From NCBI GenBank assembly GCA_030684755.1, contig JAUXXN010000165.1, forward strand, positions 1 through 8,420: a stretch of DNA of 8,420 bases, read 5' to 3'. Each line of letters starts with the position of its first letter. Position 1 is the first letter of the stretch. Below are positions 1 through 6,052 of this stretch, piece after piece. The notes under the pieces are model-generated. The model searched no databases. It saw nothing but the letters and a program-made list of their open reading frames with translations, and had not been told where the DNA came from. Both the position numbers and the translations under genes were made by a program. This DNA comes from Hydrogenophaga sp. (GTDB lineage: Bacteria > Pseudomonadota > Gammaproteobacteria > Burkholderiales > Burkholderiaceae_C).

Positions 1-53
1 ATTTTTCTCAAACAGGTCCTGCGTACCGCCGTCCCCCACCCACACCGCCATGA
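1..53 (+). other. Possible 3' tail of an upstream coding region
   Basis: One + frame is open from the window edge and ends in a TGA at 51-53 that overlaps the ATG at 50 (ATGA), the arrangement of translationally coupled genes. The visible peptide is short and proline-rich (about 16 residues, ending RRPPPTPP) and I cannot assign it to a family. The other two + frames are also open here, so this could be non-coding upstream sequence of the dehydrogenase gene. No Shine-Dalgarno sequence precedes the ATG at 50, which mildly favours coupling. Confidence 0.2.
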
Positions 54-934
54 ACACCCCCCGCGCCTTCGTCGAACCCACCGCCGCCCGCCCGACAGCC
101 ACGCCAGCGGCACAACGGCCCAGCGGCTGGTGGCTGACCCGGCCATTCAACCCGCCCATCGCCAACTGGCAAGGCCTGCGCGTCTGGCTCATTGGCGCGT
201 CCAGTGGCATTGGCGAGGCCACGGCAGCGGCGCTGCAAGCGCGTGGCGCGCAGGTGCTGGTGTCGGCCCGCAGCGCCAGTGCGCTCGATGCGTTTGTGGC
301 CCAACACACCGGCGCGCCCGACGGCAGCCGCCTCAAGCCGCAAGCCTGGCCACTGGACGTGACCGACGCGCAGGCGGTCACCCGCGCCGCCCAGGCCATC
401 TTGCAGCAAGGCCCGCTGGACCTGGTGCTTTACTGCGCCGGACACTACCGCGAGATGCGCGCCACCGACATGGACATGGCCGACCTCAAGCGCCACATGG
501 ACATCAACTACACCGGCGCCCTGCACGTGATCGACGCCGTTTTGCCCAGCCTCATCGCCCGAGGCCAGGGCCATGTGAGCCTCATCAGCAGCGTGGCGGG
601 CTTTCGTGGCCTGCCCAAGAGCTTGGCCTACGGACCCACCAAAGCCGCGCTCACCCACCTTGCCGAAACTTTGTACATGGATCTGGAACCGCTGGGCGTG
701 GGCGTGAGCGTGGTCCACCCCGGTTTTGTGCAAACGCCGCTCACCGCCCAAAACGACTTCACCATGCCCGCCCTGATCACGCCCAACCAAGCCGCGCAAG
801 CCATGATCGAGGGCTGGGCCAGCGGCTCATTTGACATCCACTACCCCAAGCGCTTCACCCGCTGGATGAAACTTCTGCGCGTGCTGCCCTACCGCCTGTA
901 TTTCCCAACGGTGCGCCGCTTCACCGGCCTATGA
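50..934 (+). CDS. SDR family NAD(P)-dependent oxidoreductase
   Basis: A classical short-chain dehydrogenase/reductase of 294 residues, predicted cytosolic, acting on an unknown alcohol or carbonyl substrate with NAD(P)(H). The Rossmann glycine motif GASSGIG lies at residues 49-55 after a beta strand (RVWLI). A CAG version of the NNAG motif is at 129-131, the structural Asn is N153 (DINYTGA), the catalytic Ser is S180 or S181 (LISSVAG), the YxxxK pair is Y194/K198 (YGPTK), and the PG motif is at 224-225. The first 40 residues are a Pro/Ala-rich extension; the segment just before the Rossmann strand (NPPIANWQG) looks family-like, so I kept the ATG at 50. The NTF2-like gene follows after 7 nt, suggesting one transcript. 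I recall similar pairs from Pseudomonas and Burkholderiales stress- or light-responsive clusters; that is family knowledge and is not shown in this window. The family is certain, the substrate unknown. Confidence 0.93.
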   Translation: MNTPRAFVEPTAARPTATPAAQRPSGWWLTRPFNPPIANWQGLRVWLIGASSGIGEATAAALQARGAQVLVSARSASALDAFVAQHTGAPDGSRLKPQAWPLDVTDAQAVTRAAQAILQQGPLDLVLYCAGHYREMRATDMDMADLKRHMDINYTGALHVIDAVLPSLIARGQGHVSLISSVAGFRGLPKSLAYGPTKAALTHLAETLYMDLEPLGVGVSVVHPGFVQTPLTAQNDFTMPALITPNQAAQAMIEGWASGSFDIHYPKRFTRWMKLLRVLPYRLYFPTVRRFTGL

Positions 935-941
935 AAACCCC

Positions 942-1388
942 ATGAACCCCACCGAATCGCGCGCCGCCGTGGCCCGCATCAGCGCCTACTTTGAAGCCCT
1001 GTCGCCGCAGTCGCTGGCCGACATCGGCACGCTGTACACGCCCAACGCACGCTTCAAAGACCCGTTCAACGAGGTCCACGGCGTGCCCGCCATCCGGGGT
1101 ATTTTTGAACACATGTTCCACAGCCTGCACCAGCCGCGCTTTGTCGTCACGCAGCAGGTGGTGGACGGCGCGCAGGCCTTTCTGGTGTGGGAGTTTCGCT
1201 TTCGCTTCAAGCGCTTTGACACCGTCACCGAACAGGTGATCCGGGGCGGCTCGCACCTGGTACTGGCACCCGATGGCCGCATCAGCGACCACCGCGACTA
1301 CTGGGACGCAGCCGAAGAGCTGTACGAAAAACTGCCCGTGGTGGGCGGGTTGATGCGCTGGCTCAAGCGCCGCGCCAACAGCGCCTGA
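942..1388 (+). CDS. NTF2-like (SnoaL-type) family protein
   Basis: A 148-residue protein with the pattern of the NTF2-like alpha+beta barrel: an N-terminal helix (ARISAYFEALSP, 11-22), then the LYTPNARFKDPF segment (31-42) typical of SnoaL-like proteins, the EVHGVPAIRGIFEHMF helix (44-59), and alternating beta strands (VVTQQVVDGAQAFLVWEF, 68-85; SHLVLAPDGRISDHRDYWD, 104-122). A basic C-terminal tail (MRWLKRR) ends the protein. Members are small-ligand-binding barrels or enzymes, and the sequence does not show which. The ATG lies 7 nt after the dehydrogenase stop without a clear Shine-Dalgarno sequence, so translational coupling is likely. The two products probably work in the same pathway. 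No further partner follows: the next 300 bases hold a GST relic, so any other cluster members must lie upstream of the window or have been lost. Confidence 0.85.
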   Translation: MNPTESRAAVARISAYFEALSPQSLADIGTLYTPNARFKDPFNEVHGVPAIRGIFEHMFHSLHQPRFVVTQQVVDGAQAFLVWEFRFRFKRFDTVTEQVIRGGSHLVLAPDGRISDHRDYWDAAEELYEKLPVVGGLMRWLKRRANSA

Positions 1389-1450
1389 TTCAAGCGATCG
1401 GGGTCGAATGTCCTTGCTCAGGCGGTTGGCTTGTGCAATTTTGAACGAAC

Positions 1451-1464
1451 TGCGCCCTGGCGCA
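1451..1464. repeat. Small inverted repeat downstream of the NTF2-like gene
   Basis: TGCGCC and GGCGCA face each other across 2 nt (or a 5-bp stem with a 4-nt loop). The hairpin lies between the NTF2-like stop and the GST relic. It could act as a weak transcription end for either side, but no run of T follows it on either strand, so I do not call it an intrinsic terminator. The rest of 1389-1477 shows no gene. Confidence 0.25.
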
Positions 1465-1477
1465 TGCCTACAAGAAC

Positions 1478-1635
1478 TCAGGTGGGCAGAGTGTCCACAA
1501 AGCTCTGGCGCAGCGCCAGCTTGTCGCTCAGCTTGACCAAGTTCGGGTAGGGCGTGCGTCATTCCCTTGTCGCCCAAGCTGTGGCTCATGGACGCCAGCG
1601 AGGTGTGTATCTTGCCTAACTGGCGCTCCACCCAG
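1478..1635 (-). pseudogene. Decayed 3' fragment of a glutathione S-transferase gene
   Basis: This is a broken copy of the end of the GST gene at 2923-3537, in the same orientation. Bases 1481-1564 match 2926-3009 with 9 mismatches in 84, and 1565-1635 match 3096-3166 with 1 mismatch in 71 (hand count). The 86 bases between (3010-3095 in the intact gene) are missing, which shifts the frame. A C-to-T change at 1559-1560 also turns the Trp-Arg region (W178/R179 of the intact protein) into a stop. What remains corresponds to about residues 125-147 and 179-204. The fragment keeps its own TGA at 1478-1480 after LPT, where the intact gene reads LPN-TGA. It cannot make a functional GST: the N-terminal thioredoxin domain with the catalytic Ser is absent. 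Homology ends abruptly at 1635, the left edge of the segment carrying the toxin-antitoxin genes. Confidence 0.88.
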
Positions 1636-1690
1636 CCAAAGCCCGCCTATTGCCATAGCGGCCCGGGTGGATTGGTTTTTGGCACTTTCG

Positions 1691-1726
1691 GTTGTAATTG
1701 CATCGTTGCCGTGATGTAATTGCATC
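1691..1726 (+). promoter_or_regulatory. Paired operator boxes overlapping the toxin-antitoxin promoter
   Basis: Two copies of TGTAATTGCATC (1693-1704 and 1715-1726) lie 22 bp apart, about two helical turns. The right copy expands to a near-perfect dyad, GATG-T-AATT-G-CATC (1713-1726); the left copy matches it except for one base (GTTG at 1691-1694). They contain a plausible sigma-70 promoter: -35 TTGTAA at 1692-1697, a 17-bp spacer, and -10 TGTAAT at 1715-1720. A repressor bound to the boxes would therefore cover both hexamers. Autorepression by the antitoxin or the antitoxin-toxin complex is known for RES-Xre systems, which makes this the likely operator (inference). The -10 ends 6 nt before the ATG at 1727, so the transcript may begin at or next to the start codon. 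Confidence 0.72.
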
Positions 1727-2170
1727 ATGCCCAACGCCATGCAATCCTCGCCCCTACCTAGCCCCCTGTTGATGCTGGGGTTGCGCAGCTTTCATGATGT
1801 CCCTGTCCATGGGCATCAGTTGATACGCAAGGGCCTTTCCAGCCGGATCATTGAGCCTGTGAGCCAGTATTTGGGGTTGGGCAAGGGTGTCTTGGCCCAA
1901 TACATGGATCTGGACCGGGGAACGGCCACCAGGCTGTCTGCCAAGGACCAGGATTTGCCTCTGCATGCCGCAGAGACCTTGCTGAGATTGGTAGAGGTGC
2001 ACGACATGGCCGCCGATGTGTTTGCGACCGAGGCCGGTGCATCCGCATGGCTGCGCACGCCGCATCCACTGCTGGACAACGAGGTGCCATTGGAAGCGGT
2101 CAAGACATCGTATGGGGCGCAGCTCGTCAAGAACTTGCTGATGTCCACCAAGTACGGCGGCGCGGCTTGA
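1727..2170 (+). CDS. xre: Xre/MbcA/ParS-type antitoxin (DUF2384) of a RES toxin system
   Basis: The antitoxin of a type II RES-Xre pair: it binds and blocks the toxin encoded next to it and, in characterised relatives, represses its own promoter. The 147-residue protein has an Xre-like helical DNA-binding region at about 38-92 (GLSSRIIEPVSQYLG through the LPLHAAETLLRLVEV helices). The C-terminal toxin-binding domain spans about 94-147 and carries the family pattern ASAWLRTPHPLL (105-116), the NEVPLEAV turn (118-125), and a terminal helix leading to LMSTKYGG, the tail that inserts into the toxin's active-site cleft in known family structures. The ATG at 1727 sits directly after the right operator box and no Shine-Dalgarno sequence precedes it. 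Met5 (1739) and Met16 (1772) are alternative starts. The toxin frame begins at the antitoxin stop, so the two are translationally coupled. Base composition is less GC-rich than in flanking genes. Confidence 0.9.
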   Translation: MPNAMQSSPLPSPLLMLGLRSFHDVPVHGHQLIRKGLSSRIIEPVSQYLGLGKGVLAQYMDLDRGTATRLSAKDQDLPLHAAETLLRLVEVHDMAADVFATEAGASAWLRTPHPLLDNEVPLEAVKTSYGAQLVKNLLMSTKYGGAA

Positions 2171-2649
2171 GCGGCATTTGCGTCTGGCGGATTGGATACT
2201 GCCCTTCACCGCAGCCTGACGAATTCAGCATTCTCATGAGCCAAGGCCTTGGCTCTACCTTCTTCGATGGCCGATGGCACAGCCGCACCGGCAGACAGGT
2301 TGTCTACACAAGTTCCAGCCGCGCGCTGTTTCAGCTGGAAAAGCGCGTGCACACCAACGGGCTAGCGGTCAAAGACCAGATCCTTATGCGCCTGGATTTG
2401 CCTCATGACGCCAAGCTCGACGATGTGATCGACATAGGATTGGCCGCACACTGGGCAACGGATGTGTCGTTGAGCAGAAGCCTGGGTGATGTATGGCTGT
2501 CCCACACCTCCAGCCTTGGTCTGTGGGTGCCGTCTTATGTCGAGCCTCTTGAGCGCAACCTGCTGCTCAACCCTTTGCATCCTCAGTACGCCCAAATCCG
2601 CCTGGTGGTCGAACGCAACCCGTTCGAGTTCGATCCGCGGATGTTCTGA
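2167..2649 (+). CDS. res: RES domain toxin (NAD+-depleting)
   Basis: The toxin of the RES-Xre pair. Characterised RES toxins break down NAD+ and stop growth until the antitoxin neutralises them. The 160-residue reading from the TTG at 2167 begins with the usual opening strand (VWRIG, 6-10) and carries the R-E-S motif regions: GRWHSR with R36, VVYTSSSRALFQLE with Y47 and E58 followed by H62, and the WVPSYVEP segment with S123, then NLLLNPLHPQY with N135. It closes with the typical FEFDPRMF. All landmarks are present and the length is normal, so the gene looks intact. The TTG overlaps the antitoxin stop (TTGA, 2167-2170). An ATG at 2047 is in frame but would add 40 residues unlike the family and overlap the antitoxin by 124 nt. 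The start is the least certain point; the family is clear. Confidence 0.9.
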   Translation: MSGICVWRIGYCPSPQPDEFSILMSQGLGSTFFDGRWHSRTGRQVVYTSSSRALFQLEKRVHTNGLAVKDQILMRLDLPHDAKLDDVIDIGLAAHWATDVSLSRSLGDVWLSHTSSLGLWVPSYVEPLERNLLLNPLHPQYAQIRLVVERNPFEFDPRMF

Positions 2650-2729
2650 ATCAGCCTACTTGGGGTCGCCTCAGAAAACGGAATAAATCGTACGTTAAGC
2701 CGATTGGCTGTCCCGTTGCATCCTCAGTA
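2575..2729 (+). repeat. 14-bp repeat shared by the toxin gene end and the Tn3-type end region
   Basis: TTGCATCCTCAGTA occurs at 2575-2588 in the toxin gene and again at 2716-2729, both preceded by CCC plus one differing base. In the toxin frame both copies read PLHPQY; the second is followed at once by a TGA. The second copy may be a trace of another RES gene end or a recombination footprint, but it is short enough to be chance. Confidence 0.4.
2662..2699 (+). mobile_element. Solo Tn3-family (Tn21-like) 38-bp terminal inverted repeat
   Basis: This 38-bp stretch starts GGGGTCGCCTCAGAAAACGG and ends TACGTTAAG. It has the length and the hallmarks of Tn3-family inverted repeats: the outer GGGG, an inner end in TAAG, the Tn21-like CTCAGAAAACGGAA core, and an AAATCGTACG segment like that of Tn501/Tn1721. 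Comparison is from memory of those ends. The GGGG side faces the toxin gene, whose stop is 12 nt away, so the element would extend to the right and the toxin-antitoxin pair would lie just outside it. No opposite end, transposase or resolvase is visible. If a 5-bp target duplication existed, the outer copy here would be TACTT (2657-2661). It is a transposon relic or a single-end scar. Confidence 0.8.
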
Positions 2730-2925
2730 TTTTTGAAAGGTAGCCAACCCAGGCTGTATTTGCTGGACTAGGGGTTGCTCACCCGCCAATTGAGCCGGTG
2801 TTTTTTTGAACTGACGACGCCTGGTGGCGTATTCCTCGCGCACCTGTTGCAAGGTCTGGCTGGGAATGCTCAGACCATCCTCACCTTTGGTTGTATCGGC
2901 CACCAGCTTTTGAAGGTCGTATTCA
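2724..2925 (-). pseudogene. Truncated 3' end of an unrecognised protein-coding gene
   Basis: A - strand frame enters from the GST end (its first codons, 2926-2945, overlap GST coding sequence in another frame) and runs about 66 codons to a TGA at 2724-2726, 25 nt from the inner end of the Tn3-type repeat. The peptide is polar and helix-like, with segments such as GLSIPSQTLQQVREEYATRR and FKKTPAQLAGEQPLVQQIQ, and reads more like a real protein than the other five frames. It has no start of its own, so if real it is the tail of a gene cut at the junction near 2925. I do not recognise the family and it does not resemble a Tn3 transposase C-terminus. It may be a transposon passenger or a chance open frame. 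Local GC is low (about 48-55% in two hand-counted lines). Confidence 0.35.
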
Positions 2926-3537
2926 ATTGGGCAAGGTGTCCACAAAACTCTGGCGCAGCGCCAGTTTGTCGCTCAGTTTGGCCAAGTTCGGGTAGGGCGT
3001 GCGCCATTCAATAGATGGGAAACGGAAATCGAGGTAACCCAACGCGCAGCCCACCGCCACGTCCGACAAGCTCAGGTGAATGCCCGAACAAAACACCTTG
3101 TCGCCCAAGCTGTGGCTCATGGACGCCAGCGAGGTGTGGATCTTGCCTAACTGGCGCTCCACCCAGGCGTCGCTGCGCTGGGCCTCGGTGCGGCCCGGCC
3201 AAGTGGCTTCCAGGCGGGCCAAAATGGCCGCGTCCAGCACACCGTCGGCCAGCGCTTCCCAGGTTTTCACCTCAGCGCGCTCGCGCCCCTGCGCTGGAAT
3301 GAGCTTGCCCACTGGCGACAACGTGTCCAAATACTCGACGATGACGCGCGAGTCAAACAGCGCATCGCCACCCTCCATCACCAAACAAGGCACCTTGCCC
3401 AGCGGGTTGGAGGCGGCAATTTTTGTGTCAGCAGCCCAGACATCTTCGGGGACGAACTGGTAGTCGAGCTTTTTTTCGGCCATGACGACGCGGACTTTGC
3501 GCACGTAAGGGCTGGTGACGGCACCGATGAGTTTCAT
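2923..3537 (-). CDS. Glutathione S-transferase family protein
   Basis: A cytosolic GST of 204 residues, likely conjugating or reducing small electrophiles with glutathione; the substrate is unknown. The N-terminal thioredoxin-like domain (1-75) shows MKLIGAVTSPYVRKVR with the putative catalytic S9, the cis-proline glutathione site NPLGKVPCL (44-52) and the gamma-glutamyl-binding D62-S63. The helical C-terminal domain (about 85-200) includes the S/T-x-x-D N-capping box LSLSDVAVG (155-163). It resembles the E. coli YibF-type GSTs. I chose the ATG at 3535-3537 because the upstream 25 codons of the open frame precede the conserved MKLIG start. It diverges from purB, an arrangement familiar in Burkholderiales, so this copy is probably the native locus. 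Its stop (TGA after LPN) lies at the junction with low-GC foreign sequence, so the last residues may have been altered by the rearrangement that left the relic at 1478-1635. Confidence 0.92.
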   Translation of the reverse strand: MKLIGAVTSPYVRKVRVVMAEKKLDYQFVPEDVWAADTKIAASNPLGKVPCLVMEGGDALFDSRVIVEYLDTLSPVGKLIPAQGRERAEVKTWEALADGVLDAAILARLEATWPGRTEAQRSDAWVERQLGKIHTSLASMSHSLGDKVFCSGIHLSLSDVAVGCALGYLDFRFPSIEWRTPYPNLAKLSDKLALRQSFVDTLPN

Positions 3538-3577
3538 GGAATTGTTGTTCGTGTAGCAGGATTCCCTGGGTTTGGTC

Positions 3578-3604
3578 ATTTTAGCGATGCCTCTATGCAC
3601 CCAA
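3578..3604 (-). promoter_or_regulatory. Possible GST promoter
   Basis: Upstream of the GST ATG, read on the - strand, a good -10 hexamer TAAAAT occupies 3578-3583, with a weak TTGGGT at 3599-3604 and a short 15-bp spacer. It would give a leader of about 35 nt. The -35 and the spacer are poor, so this is tentative. Confidence 0.3.
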
Positions 3605-3646
3605 GCTGACACAGCCTATACCGCACAGCCGCCGTCTGGCGCCTGC

Positions 3647-3675
3647 GTGAAAGACCACACGCAGCCTCCTACAAT
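3647..3675 (+). promoter_or_regulatory. Predicted purB promoter, leaderless arrangement
   Basis: A -35-like GTGAAA (3647-3652), a 17-bp spacer and a strong -10 TACAAT (3670-3675) sit directly before purB. The -10 ends 6 nt before the ATG at 3682, so a normal initiation distance would start the RNA at the start codon itself. No Shine-Dalgarno sequence precedes the ATG. I see no PurR-like operator. Confidence 0.55.
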
Positions 3676-3681
3676 CGGTAG

Positions 3682-5106
<1,425 letters not shown>

Positions 5107-5113
5107 AACCACT

Positions 5114-5134
5114 GGTCGGCCAGGAATGCCGACC
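5114..5134 (+). terminator. Stem-loop after purB
   Basis: A 7-bp perfect stem (GGTCGGC / GCCGACC) with a 7-nt loop starts 7 nt after the purB stop. The position fits a transcription end, but no T-run follows, so it may instead be a 3'-protecting hairpin or a weak terminator. The remaining bases up to 5284 hold no gene that I can support. Confidence 0.4.
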
Positions 5135-5284
5135 TATCGCCCGACCCGAGCGCAGCCGAAAAGGGCTTGGCATATTGAAACGTGATGTAAAGTGTCTTAA
5201 CCTGAAGCAACACGAAACTCGGGCCATCGCCTGAAACTTGCGGGCGTCGATCCCAGCGCCCACCACCCGACCGGAGAAGCCTGC

Positions 5285-6052
5285 ATGGCGATTGAACTGT
5301 TCAACCACAACGGCCATGTGTGCCTGATGTTTGCCCACCTCAGCGACGAGGGTGGCGAAGCCGTACAGGCCAACCAGTTTCTCGTGATCCATGGCGACAC
5401 CGGCGCCATCATCGATCCGGGCGGCAACGTGGCCTACAACGAGCTGCTGCTCACGGTCGGGCGCTTTTTTTCGCCGCAAAAGCTCTCCATGATCCTGGCC
5501 TCGCACGCAGACCCGGACATCATTGCTTCGCTCGACCGCTGGATGACCAGCACCCAGGCCACACTCTACATTTCAACCCTGTGGGAACGTTTTGCCCCGC
5601 ATTTTTGTAAACCTGGCAAAACGGTAGGCCGCATCAAAGGCATCGCCGACCCTGGCATGCGCATTCCGCTGGGGAACAGCGAAATCGTGGCCATACCTGC
5701 GCACTTCATGCACTCCGAGGGCAACTTCCAGTTCTGGGACCCTGTGAGCCGCATTCTGTTCTCGGGTGATTTGGGTGTGTCTATAGGCACCTCGGCCGAT
5801 GCTTCCAAGCCCATCACGTCATTGGCCGAGCACATTCCAAAAATGGCTGCGTTTCACCGTCGCTACATGGTGTCCAACAAGGTGTTGCGCCTGTGGGCCA
5901 ACATGGCCCGCACCCTGCCGATTCACATGATCGTGCCGCAACACGGTGCGCCCATGGCAGGCCCAGCGGTGAAAGAATTCATCGACTGGATCGGTACCGT
6001 GGATTGCGGTGTGGACAACCTCTCGCAGGCCAACTACACCGTACCTCAGTGA
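5285..6052 (+). CDS. MBL-fold oxygen-binding di-iron family protein
   Basis: A 255-residue soluble metallo-beta-lactamase-fold protein of the ODP / flavodiiron-core type, without the flavodoxin domain of flavodiiron proteins. Related ODP proteins bind O2 at a di-iron centre and serve as oxygen sensors; some members may be hydrolases or NO/O2 reductases, so the function here is inferred. Putative metal ligands are H74-x-D76-x-D78 in SHADPDI (in place of the HxExDH of flavodiiron enzymes), H143 in HFMHSEGNFQFWDP, D162 in LFSGDLG and H220 in VPQHG. The position after D78 is Ile rather than His, as I recall for ODP-type members. The start is well supported by GGAGA at 5273-5277, 7 nt before the ATG. 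It is monocistronic: purB ends 178 nt upstream and a strong terminator follows. Its last 7 bases overlap the end of the opposing DUF3717-DUF1289 gene. Confidence 0.85.
   Translation: MAIELFNHNGHVCLMFAHLSDEGGEAVQANQFLVIHGDTGAIIDPGGNVAYNELLLTVGRFFSPQKLSMILASHADPDIIASLDRWMTSTQATLYISTLWERFAPHFCKPGKTVGRIKGIADPGMRIPLGNSEIVAIPAHFMHSEGNFQFWDPVSRILFSGDLGVSIGTSADASKPITSLAEHIPKMAAFHRRYMVSNKVLRLWANMARTLPIHMIVPQHGAPMAGPAVKEFIDWIGTVDCGVDNLSQANYTVPQ

Larger units (their letters stand above)
1481..3166. repeat. Direct repeats of the GST 3' end flanking an inserted segment
   Basis: The left arm is 1481-1635 and the right arm is 2926-3166; both are in the same orientation. The right arm is part of the working GST gene. 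The left arm lacks 86 internal bases. Between them lie 1,290 bases (1636-2925) with the toxin-antitoxin pair, a Tn3-type inverted repeat and a protein-like fragment. The two halves of the left arm differ in similarity to the right arm (about 89% and 99%), which suggests separate histories or local gene conversion. Confidence 0.85.

Noticed and set aside
8..799. Long - strand open frame of 263 codons opposite the dehydrogenase gene
   Set aside because: Low-complexity Gly/His/Ala composition; a shadow of the GC-rich dehydrogenase gene.
1400..1433. GGGGTCG at 1400-1406 as a second Tn3-type end
   Set aside because: Only the first 7 bases match the end at 2662; the following 30 do not, and the orientation would not pair with it.
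921..1631. - strand open frame of 236 codons starting in the GST relic
   Set aside because: Its first 23 codons are the GST relic, then a frameshift leads into the antisense of the NTF2-like gene; it is an accidental fusion.
2047..2166. Extended ATG start for the RES toxin
   Set aside because: Adds 40 residues unlike RES proteins and overlaps the antitoxin gene by 124 nt.
1389..2922. Integron, CRISPR array or tRNA-targeted island in the accessory region
   Set aside because: No regularly spaced repeats, attC-like sites, integrase gene or tRNA fragment could be found.
3538..3612. Upstream start for the GST gene (25 more residues)
   Set aside because: The conserved GST N-terminus begins at MKLIGAV; the extra residues cover the probable promoter.
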